Assembly: GCA_030064795.1 (NCBI GenBank)
Contig: JASJEI010000379.1
Span: forward strand, 1-6,571
Reading direction: 5' to 3'
Origin: Pleurocapsa sp. MO_226.B13
GTDB taxonomy: Bacteria; Cyanobacteriota; Cyanobacteriia; Cyanobacteriales; Xenococcaceae
Length of the DNA: 6,571 nucleotides
Below the pieces are notes generated by a model. It made no database searches. It was not told the origin of the DNA and saw only the letters and a list, made by a program, of their open reading frames with translations. The position numbers and the translations under genes were made by a program. Shown in pieces: positions 1 to 5,990 of the stretch (its first letter is position 1; the number at the start of each line of letters is the position of its first letter).

Positions 1-140
1 GCGTCATCACCACCTACCTCATATTGATAGTTGGCATCACTTAGAGGATCGCCATAGATTTCATCATCTCCTAAACTGCCTAGGATCTGGTCATCCTCTT
101 CCGTATCTTGATTCGGTTGAATAAAATTGCTCTGAATCAT
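1..140 (-). CDS. 5' end of an acidic protein with RTX-like Gly/Asp segment (partial)
   Basis: Read on the minus strand from an ATG at 140-138, 46 codons stay open to the window edge, so only the N terminus is seen. The peptide starts MIQSNFIQPNQDTEEDDQ and continues LGSLGDDEIYGDPLSD, ending in GGDD at the edge. Its composition is strongly acidic and Gly/Asp-rich. The stretch GSLGDDEIYGD resembles one nonapeptide of the RTX (haemolysin-type calcium-binding) repeat, GGxGxDxUx, and GGDD at the edge could open a second. RTX proteins usually bind calcium and are secreted, but a single degenerate repeat is weak evidence. There is no signal peptide at this start, which would fit type I secretion if the RTX reading is right. 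A weak purine-rich GAGAG lies about 15 nt upstream. The gene is divergent from everything to its right. That it is a real gene is fairly likely; its function is uncertain. Confidence 0.55.
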   Translation of the reverse strand, partial: MIQSNFIQPNQDTEEDDQILGSLGDDEIYGDPLSDANYQYEVGGDD

Positions 141-181
141 AATTGAATATTTTTACTCTCAACTTTTATTTCAATTTATGA

Positions 182-225
182 AGCGATGGGGAATAAGTAG
201 AGAGATAATCGGGAAAAAGTAGAGA
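182..225. repeat. 22-bp imperfect tandem direct repeat upstream of the leftmost gene
   Basis: Two adjacent 22-bp units (182-203 and 204-225) agree at 16 of 22 positions. The last nine bases, AAGTAGAGA, are identical and GGGAA is also shared. The 22-bp period is about two helical turns, so a protein could bind both copies on the same face of the DNA. They sit 42-85 bp upstream of the minus-strand start at 140, where an operator would be expected. A regulatory role is inference only. Confidence 0.4.
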
Positions 226-251
226 AGATTTTTGACCCTGAAAAAATCATA

Positions 252-557
252 ATGATTATAGTCTTGAGAGACTGTTTATAAATCAAAGGAAAGCAGCGAT
301 ATTATTGTCGGAATCAAGAATGTCTTCGTCGTACTTGTAAAGCTTATACAGATTTACAACATGACCGTTTTATTCGATCGTTAGTAAAGCGCGATCGCGC
401 TTTAGAAGCGAGGGTTAAAAAACTAATAAATACGACCACTGACCAAGATAATTATACCGATGAGGAGCGATCGCGACTACCAACAAAAAGCGATCGCATT
501 TCAATACTACTGGTTAATACTTGTTTCATTATTATTATTAGCTTAATTATCTGTTAA
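252..557 (+). pseudogene. Broken zinc-ribbon ORF, possible transposase remnant
   Basis: An ATG at 252 is stopped by TAA at 279-281. The same frame is then open for 91 codons to a TAA at 555-557 with no ATG, GTG or TTG to start it. The open part begins IKGKQRYYCRNQECLRRTC and continues AYTDLQHDRFIRSLVKR. The pattern GKQRYYCxNxECxRRT resembles the second half of the N-terminal zinc ribbon found in IS1-type (InsA-like) and some ISL3-type transposases. The first Cys pair would lie upstream, where the frame is broken. Past the ribbon come basic residues, then a hydrophobic end (ISILLVNTCFIIIISLIIC) that no transposase would be expected to have. No catalytic domain follows. I read it as a decayed fragment. 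A small zinc-ribbon membrane protein with an unusual start is the alternative. The 3' half carries three HIP1 sites. Confidence 0.35.
391..497. other. Cluster of three HIP1 palindromes (GCGATCGC)
   Basis: GCGATCGC occurs at 391-398, 467-474 and 490-497, three copies in 107 bp. The other four copies in the window are far apart (2597, 4285, 5299, 6274). HIP1 is the over-represented octamer of many cyanobacterial genomes and is the strongest clue to the host. The local cluster falls in the decayed ORF. Here it produces Arg/Asp-rich codons (KRDRA, ERSR, KSDR). Confidence 0.85.
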
Positions 558-716
558 TTATTTACCCGAAAAAATACCTGAATTTTTCCCCTAGTATCGA
601 TCGCGAAGCAGAAGCAGAATACTAACAAAGGAAACAATCTTTGGAATCAACTAGCGATACTTCCAGTTTTAACCTTTCAGTAATTTTCATCATTCGCAGT
701 AAACAATCTTGAAAAC

Positions 717-731
717 AGGAATTTATTAGTT
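717..731 (+). promoter_or_regulatory. Ribosome binding site of the GMC oxidoreductase gene
   Basis: AGGA at 717-720 is followed by 11 nt and then ATG at 732, an acceptable Shine-Dalgarno spacing that supports this start. I see no convincing -35/-10 pair in the 174 bp between the preceding broken ORF and this gene. Confidence 0.5.
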
Positions 732-2708
732 ATGACTTTAAATCGCTTATCCGATACGGGACAACCTTTACCGCTTCCCGATCTGCAAAGAACTACTTTT
801 TCTATTGATGGCATTGCTCGTTTTGTTTGTAACACATGGGATGAAGTTCTAAACGCACAAGCAGGGGGACAGTTTGATGTCATAGTAATCGGCTCTGGAA
901 TGTATGGGGCTTATTGCGCCACTAAAATCTTTGAATTTACCCAGAATTCAGCAGTCAAACCGCGTATTTTAGTTTTAGAAGCGGGAGCTTTTTTGATTAG
1001 CGAACATTTTCAGAATTTAACCCGCATTGGCGGTTTATTTAACGTTCCTTTAGAACCCATTGTCGAACCCGATCTAACCAAAATTGACGAACCAAACTAT
1101 GTCAGTCGGGGGAATTTTAATCAACATCATCGTTGCGTTGGCGGAAAGTCAATCTTTTGGGGCGGTTGGTCGCCTCGTTTGACGGAAACCGACTTAGATA
1201 AATGGTCTCAAGATGTAAAAGACTATTTGTTACAAACAGGTCAAGCTGATGGTTATGAATTTATCGAAAGAGAGATTGGAGTAGTACCAGCAGCCGACTT
1301 TATTAGCGGTGAATTGACCGACATCTTGAAAGAGCGAGCGCGAAATGTTTTAGCAGATAATGCTCGCTTAACCTCGGTAGAAGATGCACCCATAGCGGTT
1401 TTAGGAGAATCCCCAGGATCGGGCTTATTTAGTATGGATAAGTTTAGTAGTCTTCCTTTGCTACTAGATAATATTCGTCAAGATGTCGAACAAAGCGGGG
1501 GGGACAACAATCAAAGACGGTTGTTTCTAGTTCCCAATGCAGAAGTACTCAAGCTAGAAACCGCAGATAGCGTGGTGACAGAAATAGTGGTAGCTCTCAA
1601 AAATCCTTTTAACCCCAAGGATAACAGTCAAGCACAAGTAGTTCGTTTGGGCTTAAAACCTAGTGCAACAGTAGTTTTGGCGGGGAATACCATCAATTCA
1701 ACTCGTCTCGCGCTTAATTCTTTTCCTCGTCCATTGGGTTTAGCTCCCAACGGAGAATTAATGGGACGCAATCTGATGGCTCACGTGCGGGGTAACTTTG
1801 TTTGGAAAGTCAAACGAGATGTTTTAAACGTTCCCAGCCAACTAAATCGCCAATTACAAACGGCTGCTTTGAATATTCGCGGTAAAACCGATACTCCTCA
1901 AGGAGAAGGACAGTTTCATTTTCAATTTTACGCTGCACCGAATATGAATACACCCGCTTTTTCTGGTGCAGCCAATAACCCCGAAGAGTTTCTCTACCGC
2001 ATGGTTCCCAACTACGAGGAATTACAAGCTATTCTCGACGCTCAAACCGCACCACCCATAAAAGATCGCATTGTCATCGGTATCCGTACTTGTGGCGAAA
2101 TGTTCGGGGATAAAAATGCCGAGATCGGTAATGTTAATTCCCCTACCAGTTGGATGAATACCAATCCTTTTGGCGGTACGGGAGATGATGTTTACTGGGA
2201 AAATGGACAAGAGCTACGGATTCCTAAAGCCTTCGTGCGGTTTGTGGAAACTCCTGGGGATAAAAAGGTACGAGACGATCAGTCTGGCTCTGCTTTTAAC
2301 TTAATTGAAACCTTAGCTAATCAGCCTCCAGGAAGTGCTACCAATACCACCGATCCTAACGCACCTATCGAGTATTTCTCTGGTCAAGACTCCAACCCCG
2401 ACGAAGATGGTATCGGGACTACCTATCATGAATGTGGCACGCTTTGGATGGGAACGGATTACCAACAATCGGTAACAGATGCTAACGGTCGCTTTCATCA
2501 CGTTTATAATGCCTATTGTGTAGACCAGGCGATCTTTACCACCGCAGGTTCGGCTAATCCCGTCCCTACTGGTATTGCTTTAGCGAGAAAAATAGCGCGA
2601 TCGCTAGTAGACCGCTATCAATCTACTACCATCATGAATGAATTAATCACAAAGTGTGTTGAAGTCGCTTCTACAGCACTAGAGCGCCGGTTCAGTAGAA
2701 GTGATTGA
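732..2708 (+). CDS. GMC-family FAD-dependent oxidoreductase, C terminus replaced by IS sequence
   Basis: This is a 658-residue cytoplasmic-looking flavoprotein without a signal peptide. GMC enzymes oxidise alcohols or sugars using FAD. The substrate here cannot be told from sequence. The dinucleotide-binding motif is FDVIVIGSGMYGAY (G54, G56, G59). Further family marks are GGKSIFWGGWSPR (137-149), AGNTINSTRLALNS (from 317) and MGRNLMAH (344-351). The C-terminal signature runs from HECGTLWMG (H566) to SANPVPTGIALA (N609). H566 and N609 match by position and context the catalytic His/Asn pair of pyranose 2-oxidase (H548/N593). The covalent-FAD histidine of that enzyme's STHW motif aligns with F142, so FAD is probably bound non-covalently. 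Residues 651-658 and the TGA are read from the left end of an inserted IS1182-type element. The native protein would have been 684 residues, with its tail now at 4475-4582. The catalytic core is complete, so activity may survive. Confidence 0.93.
   Translation: MTLNRLSDTGQPLPLPDLQRTTFSIDGIARFVCNTWDEVLNAQAGGQFDVIVIGSGMYGAYCATKIFEFTQNSAVKPRILVLEAGAFLISEHFQNLTRIGGLFNVPLEPIVEPDLTKIDEPNYVSRGNFNQHHRCVGGKSIFWGGWSPRLTETDLDKWSQDVKDYLLQTGQADGYEFIEREIGVVPAADFISGELTDILKERARNVLADNARLTSVEDAPIAVLGESPGSGLFSMDKFSSLPLLLDNIRQDVEQSGGDNNQRRLFLVPNAEVLKLETADSVVTEIVVALKNPFNPKDNSQAQVVRLGLKPSATVVLAGNTINSTRLALNSFPRPLGLAPNGELMGRNLMAHVRGNFVWKVKRDVLNVPSQLNRQLQTAALNIRGKTDTPQGEGQFHFQFYAAPNMNTPAFSGAANNPEEFLYRMVPNYEELQAILDAQTAPPIKDRIVIGIRTCGEMFGDKNAEIGNVNSPTSWMNTNPFGGTGDDVYWENGQELRIPKAFVRFVETPGDKKVRDDQSGSAFNLIETLANQPPGSATNTTDPNAPIEYFSGQDSNPDEDGIGTTYHECGTLWMGTDYQQSVTDANGRFHHVYNAYCVDQAIFTTAGSANPVPTGIALARKIARSLVDRYQSTTIMNELITKCVEVASTALERRFSRSD
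2679..2682. repeat. Target-site duplication CTAG, left copy
   Basis: CTAG abuts the outer end of the left inverted repeat and is repeated at 4475-4478 beyond the right one. Joining the flanks through a single CTAG restores an open reading frame across the site, which independently confirms the boundary. Confidence 0.85.
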
Positions 2709-2727
2709 CAAATCAGCCAGAATATGA
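2683..2727 (+). repeat. Left terminal inverted repeat of the IS1182-family element
   Basis: This 45-bp end matches the reverse complement of 4430-4474 at 43 of 45 positions. The two differences are A/G changes at the 22nd and 42nd bases from the tip. It contains TTGACA (2705-2710), a perfect -35 hexamer, but I see no well-spaced -10 after it. Confidence 0.92.
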
Positions 2728-2826
2728 AGTTGAAAGAAGTAATCTGTTAAACTACAGGAGTTGACAAGAGCACGGGGACCGATAAACTAAAAGCGAGCAA
2801 CTAAGCTTTTTACAGGGTTTTTCTCT

Positions 2827-3025
2827 ATGCGTCCTCCCCAATGGCATCCTCCGATTAAATTGTCGAACAAAGAAAAAAAAGTCGTCAAGCGTATCCGCAG
2901 AGCTAAACTATTCATTTTTTTGCGGGAAGTGCGCTCGCGTTTTATTTGACGAAGAATTTCAAACAGAATTGGGGACAATCTTTAAGGATAGTACGGTAGG
3001 CAAATCGCCAATTCCCCCCGCGCTT
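2827..3025 (+). pseudogene. Frameshifted N-terminal part of the IS1182-family transposase
   Basis: AGGG at 2814-2817 precedes an ATG at 2827 by 9 nt, a normal start. Frame 1 encodes MRPPQWHPPIKLSNKEKK and continues to FLREVRSR, then hits TGA at 2947-2949. Family-like sequence resumes one frame over from about 2942, giving LFDEEFQTELGTIFKDST and KSPIPPAL. It shifts again at about 3025 into the frame of the long downstream ORF, which continues LALATILQAIMG. Both shifts need a net single extra base, the first in a T run (2941-2947) and the second around 3024-3027. Corrected, the protein would be about 529 residues from 2827 to 4415, a normal length for IS1182 transposases. Two same-direction +1 shifts are not a known regulatory device of this family. 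Decay or assembly error is the likelier reading. Confidence 0.8.
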
Positions 3026-4415
3026 GTTGGCACTGGCAACAATTTTACAAGCGATCATGGGAATTTCAGATGATGAAGTTATTGAAGAACTAGAAATGGA
3101 TAGACGCTGGCAATTAGTTTTAGATTGCCTCGACTGTGAGCAAGCTCCATTCAGCAAGGCGACCCTGGTCAGATTTCGCGCGGCGTTGATAGCTAAAGGC
3201 TTCGATCGCCGACTGATTGAAAAAACCGTAGAAATAGCTCACCTCAAGGGAGGATTTTGCCCACGCTACTTGAGAGGAGCTCTCGATTCTTCTCCCTTGT
3301 GGGGAGCCGCGCGAGTAGAAGACACTTATAATCTCTTGGGTCACGCTTTACGCAAAGCCTTGACGGTGATTGCCCGTTACTCCCGTTGGGAGTTAGAGGC
3401 TGTGGCGGCCGAAGCCAGTGCCGAAATTTTAGCTTCTTCAAGTCTCAAAGCAGCCTTGGATTTAGATTGGGATGACCCAGTTGCCAAGGCTCAAGCTTTA
3501 GCTACCATTCTTCATGCCCTCGAACAGGTAGAATCATTGGTTAGGAACCATGAAGATCTTGATGAAGCCACAGTTACTGAGGCCAAAGATTATCTCAATA
3601 TTGGGAAACAGGTAAAAGCTCAGGATGTTGAGGAGGCTGGTGATGGCTCCCCAAAGCTTCGTAAAGGTGTAGCCAAAGACCGTCGCATCTCGCTCGAGGA
3701 TGGGCAGATGCGTCACGGACGTAAAAGTCGTAGTAAACGCTTCGATGGCTATAAACGCCATGTACTCAAAGATTTAGACTCAGGTTTAGTCCGAGCAGTG
3801 GGAATTACCCCAGGTAATGCTCCAGAAGCTTCGGTCACCGAAGTGATCGCCGCCGACCTCCAAAAACAGAAAGTGTTGCTTGAAGAGTTGCACATTGATC
3901 GAGCAGATCTCAATAGTACCTTAGTTCGGGAGCGCGAGCCTGAGTTGAAAATTATCTGCAAAGCTTGGCCTGTACGTAATGGCTCGCGCTTTCACAAAAG
4001 TTCTTTTACTCTGAACTGGGAAGACGGTTTAATTTATTGCCCCAATCAGGTAGCAATGCCTTTTACTGAAGGGAAAGTGGTTCGTTTTCCCAGTGCTATT
4101 TGTTCTCAGTGCTCGTTACGCTCCCGTTGTACTACCAGTAAAAGTGGCCGCAGTGTCTCGATTCATCCTGATGAAAGGCTTTTAGTGGAGTTACGCCAAC
4201 GTCAAGCAACAGCCATAGGTCGAGGCCAACTTCGCGAACGGGTTAGTGTGGAGCATACCCTGGCCCACATTGGTCAATGGCAAGGCGATCGCGCTCGTTA
4301 TCTCGGCTCACGTAAAAATTTATTTGACCTGCGTCGTATGGCATTAGTTCATAATCTTCATGTAATTGCAAGGATGCCGAAAGCCAAGGTAGAGATGACC
4401 GCTCGCTCAAGTTGA
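3024..4415 (+). CDS. IS1182-family DDE transposase, main part (N-terminally frameshifted)
   Basis: This intact 463-codon frame holds the catalytic domain. A TTG at 3024 is the only early start, but it lies inside the family's N-terminal domain and has no ribosome site. The reading is therefore best seen as the remainder of a longer protein starting at 2827. Counting from the TTG, the likely catalytic triad is D88 (in GALDSSPLWGAARVEDT), D292 (in ELHIDRADL) and E410 (in RERVSVEHTLAHIG). These contexts are typical of IS1182 transposases. A four-cysteine cluster (C339, C360, C363, C369) between the second Asp and the Glu probably binds zinc. The segment HGRKSRSKRFDGYKRHV (231-247) is the conserved strand-forming region. 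All catalytic residues are present, so only the N-terminal shifts argue against activity. The TGA at 4413-4415 lies 14 bp before the right inverted repeat. Confidence 0.88.
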   Translation: MLALATILQAIMGISDDEVIEELEMDRRWQLVLDCLDCEQAPFSKATLVRFRAALIAKGFDRRLIEKTVEIAHLKGGFCPRYLRGALDSSPLWGAARVEDTYNLLGHALRKALTVIARYSRWELEAVAAEASAEILASSSLKAALDLDWDDPVAKAQALATILHALEQVESLVRNHEDLDEATVTEAKDYLNIGKQVKAQDVEEAGDGSPKLRKGVAKDRRISLEDGQMRHGRKSRSKRFDGYKRHVLKDLDSGLVRAVGITPGNAPEASVTEVIAADLQKQKVLLEELHIDRADLNSTLVREREPELKIICKAWPVRNGSRFHKSSFTLNWEDGLIYCPNQVAMPFTEGKVVRFPSAICSQCSLRSRCTTSKSGRSVSIHPDERLLVELRQRQATAIGRGQLRERVSVEHTLAHIGQWQGDRARYLGSRKNLFDLRRMALVHNLHVIARMPKAKVEMTARSS

Positions 4416-4429
4416 CGCTGAGAAAAGCC

Positions 4430-4474
4430 TCACATTCTGGCTGATTTGTCAACCACTTCTACTGAACCGGCGCT
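4430..4474 (-). repeat. Right terminal inverted repeat of the IS1182-family element
   Basis: This is the inverted partner of 2683-2727, matching at 43 of 45 bases. The tip reads CCGGCGCT on the plus strand and directly abuts the CTAG duplication. Confidence 0.92.
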
Positions 4475-4478
4475 CTAG
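4475..4478. repeat. Target-site duplication CTAG, right copy
   Basis: This is the second copy of the palindromic tetranucleotide that flanks the element. The reconstructed empty site, AGCACTAGCGCT, is itself a near-palindrome centred on CTAG (10 of 12 bases). Confidence 0.85.
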
Positions 4479-4582
4479 CGCTCGCCGCCGCCATTAACCT
4501 CAACCGTATTTTTTCTTGGCTCAAGGGAATACCTCATGCACAAACTACAACCTCACGGTTTGCTTCCTTAGCGAGCGCCTGA
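4475..4582 (+). pseudogene. Displaced native 3' end of the GMC oxidoreductase gene
   Basis: If positions 2683-4478 are removed so that one CTAG remains, the oxidoreductase frame reads through STAL and on into ALALAAAINLNRIFSWLK. It then continues GIPHAQTTTSRFASLASA to a TGA at 4580-4582. This adds 34 residues after L650 and gives a 684-residue original. The tail starts Ala-rich and hydrophobic, could form one helix, and ends in a Ser/Thr/Ala-rich stretch. It lies beyond the GMC catalytic signature, so it is not part of the active site. It could be a packing or membrane-contact element, but nothing in the sequence decides this. The segment now has no start and is not translated as part of the enzyme. 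Confidence 0.85.
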
Positions 4583-4620
4583 ATTGTTAAGAAATATTTC
4601 GCCAACCGGGTCAGGTACGA

Positions 4621-4670
4621 AACCCAACATTCATAAGCTTTTGTTGGGTTGCACTGTCGTTTAACCCAAC
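4621..4670. repeat. Three-armed AACCCAAC/GTTGGGTT inverted repeat
   Basis: AACCCAACA (4621-4629) can pair with TGTTGGGTT (4642-4650). The latter's GTTGGGTT can instead pair with AACCCAAC (4663-4670), so two hairpins are mutually exclusive. GTTGGGTT...AACCCAACCTAC resembles a repeat commonly scattered between cyanobacterial genes. It lies just after the original stop of the oxidoreductase gene and could act as a transcript 3'-end structure. A further ACCCAACAA copy occurs at 4749-4757. Confidence 0.6.
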
Positions 4671-4677
4671 CTACTAG

Positions 4678-4772
4678 CGCGTCTAGACTAAAATGCTGTG
4701 TTGATTCCCCCAAGCTTGGGGGTCAGGGGGCTGAGATTAACTTACGCTACCCAACAAATTAGTCTGGACGCG
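4678..4772. repeat. Fold-back element with nested C/G-rich hairpin (MITE-like)
   Basis: The outer arms CGCGTCTAGACTAA (4678-4691) and TTAGTCTGGACGCG (4759-4772) are inverted copies matching at 13 of 14 bases. Inside them TGTTG (4699-4703) can pair with CAACA (4752-4756). The centre holds the perfect palindrome CCCCCAAGCTTGGGGG (4707-4722), followed by a second G run at 4726-4730. The C/G-rich core resembles a dispersed repeat seen in many cyanobacterial genomes. The whole 95 bp could fold into one long stem. I see no coding capacity and no clear target duplication. Confidence 0.55.
4707..4722. terminator. Strong symmetric hairpin between convergent genes
   Basis: CCCCCAAGCTTGGGGG is a 16-base perfect palindrome. 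It lies between the plus-strand oxidoreductase gene and the minus-strand exoprotein gene, so it could stop or protect transcripts from either side. There is no following T run, so it is not a textbook intrinsic terminator. Confidence 0.35.
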
Positions 4773-4805
4773 ACACTACGAAGTCTCTTGTTACTTTTGA
4801 GAATT

Positions 4806-4826
4806 GGTATCAGCCTTTTCGATACC
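4806..4826 (-). terminator. Weak hairpin after the exoprotein gene
   Basis: GGTATC (4806-4811) and GATACC (4821-4826) form a 6-bp stem with a 9-nt loop, 34 bp past the minus-strand stop. There is no clear U tract, so termination is only possible. Confidence 0.25.
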
Positions 4827-4859
4827 GATATTCATAGAACGAGTTCAAACTAGCGTCAC

Positions 4860-5990
4860 TTAAAGACAATTACTAAAGTTATCAGAATTTCTAGAAGTTG
4901 CCCTGCCAGTAGGGTATGAAGTTAAGATAAGTTGACCATCTGGGGTAACTACAACCCCCTGGGCGGGAATAATTTTACCTTTAGCAGTCTGAAATGATTT
5001 AACTTCGGGCAATTCAGATTGAGACCTTTCCACCTCATATTGCCCAATGACGATCGCCTCAGAGTTCAAGGGTTCAAAGGGTTGTTGTCTGATTCCCCCC
5101 TTACCTGTTACGGTCAATGTATTCCCTCTGACGGGGGAATTATTTTTACAAGCTTGGGTCGTGATTTGTTCTCTGTCAGTCACGTTTTGAGGCAATTCTG
5201 TAATCTCTTGAATTGGTTCGACATTGAGAACCCTAATCGTCACAGTTCCATCTAGACCAAATTGGGAACTAGCATCAATGTCATTGTTTCCATTTCCCGC
5301 GATCGCTTGACCTTGACTAATGCCAAGTAAAGATTCGACGGTCAGATCGATGTTGCCCCCCGTTCCTTGTTCGGCACGAGCAATAATATCGCTACCGTTA
5401 GGTTGACTGGAAAAAGCAACTACAAAATTAGCATCAAGATCGATATTGCCACCATTGGCATTTCCTGTCGCTTCTGCTGAAATCTGGCTTTCGTTGCCTA
5501 TGGTTAGGTTTTCGGCAATACTGAGGGTGATATTTCCCCCTTCTCCCGCACTCGTAGTAGCCGCTAGTCTTCCGCGATCCAAGTCCATTGCTTGAGCCTC
5601 AATTATTAAGTTTCCTGCTGCATTACTACCTGTAGCACTAGCATTAATTTCTCCTCCATCTTGAATAGCTAAATTATTAGTAGTGAGGTTTAAATTTCCC
5701 GCATCTCCCGTACCTTCAGCTATAGTTAAAATGCTGCTAGTTACTAGTTGACTATCGATCTCGACCGTACCAGTAATTAATACCGAGTCTCTAGCTATAA
5801 CATTCAGGTTTCCTCCCTCTCCTCGCCGATCGTCAATAGCTTCATCTCCTAAAAAAGAACCCGCGCTGATTTCTCCACCATTCCTAATAGTTAGGCGATC
5901 GACGTTAATTTCTGCATTACCTCCATTGCCCAAGCTAAAAGTATTCGCACTAATTGCAGCCCCTTGTTCGATTCTCAACTCTTTAGTAAC
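4860..5990 (-). pseudogene. C-terminal part of a two-partner-secretion FHA-type exoprotein, 5'-truncated
   Basis: The frame is open from the stop at 4862-4860 up to a TAA at 6011-6009. Recognisable protein begins about 5990 (VTKELRIEQGAAISANTF) and continues about 376 residues. The nearest possible start, TTG at 5978, lies inside a repeat and has no support, so this is a fragment. It shows several GGN-[IL]-x-[IL] strands, such as GGNAEINVDRLTIRNGGEIS, GGNITLSIAENLTI and GGNIDLTVESLLGISQG. These are the beta-helix rungs of cyanobacterial haemagglutination-activity-domain exoproteins. The end is also typical of them: NDIDASSQFGLDGTVTI, then ELPQNVTDREQITTQAC, then GNTLTVTGKGGI. Two cysteines (C277 and C371, counted from the TTG) are present. 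Intact relatives cross the outer membrane through a TpsB-type pore. The missing N-terminal signal and TPS domain must lie right of the window or be lost. The break coincides with an IS982-type remnant. Confidence 0.85.

Larger units (their letters stand above)
2683..4474 (+). mobile_element. IS1182-family insertion sequence, 1792 bp, both ends present
   Basis: The element is bounded by 45-bp inverted repeats beginning AGCGCCGGTTCAGTAGAAGT at each end, and flanked by CTAG on both sides. It contains one transposase gene in the plus orientation, related by motifs to the IS1182 family of DDE transposases. It entered the 3' end of the GMC oxidoreductase gene in the same orientation. The inverted repeat carries an in-frame TGA that now ends that gene. 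The near-perfect ends and intact duplication suggest a fairly recent insertion. The transposase frame is broken near its N terminus, so this copy is probably not autonomous unless the breaks are sequencing errors. The element contains one HIP1 site (4285), which suggests it has long lived in HIP1-bearing cyanobacteria. Confidence 0.92.

Noticed and set aside
677..883. Minus-strand ORF of 68 codons overlapping the start of the oxidoreductase gene
   Set aside because: It lies antisense to a well-supported gene, has no family-like motif and runs into the upstream region by chance.
3024..3026. TTG at 3024 as the true transposase start
   Set aside because: There is no Shine-Dalgarno sequence. The upstream DNA in other frames encodes the expected N-terminal region, and a well-placed ATG with AGGG exists at 2827.
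2941..3028. Programmed ribosomal frameshifting in the transposase
   Set aside because: Two successive +1 shifts would be needed, with no slippery heptamer or known precedent in this family. Indels explain it more simply.
2787..3761. Several minus-strand ORFs of 63-75 codons across the transposase region
   Set aside because: All are antisense to a recognisable transposase and have shadow-like composition with no ribosome sites.
732..4415. An operon linking the oxidoreductase to the downstream ORF as a functional system
   Set aside because: The downstream ORF is an insertion-sequence transposase with its own ends, so adjacency reflects insertion rather than shared function.
4621..4772. CRISPR-like array from the repeated AACCCAAC units
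   Set aside because: The units are short, inverted rather than direct, and irregularly spaced, with no spacers of constant length.
4583..4859. A tRNA or small structured RNA gene in the hairpin-rich intergenic region
   Set aside because: I found no cloverleaf, no T-loop consensus and no promoter. Dispersed-repeat palindromes account for the pairing.
5019..5255. Plus-strand ORF of 78 codons inside the exoprotein fragment
   Set aside because: The opposite strand reads as a typical exoprotein C terminus. This frame has no recognisable content.
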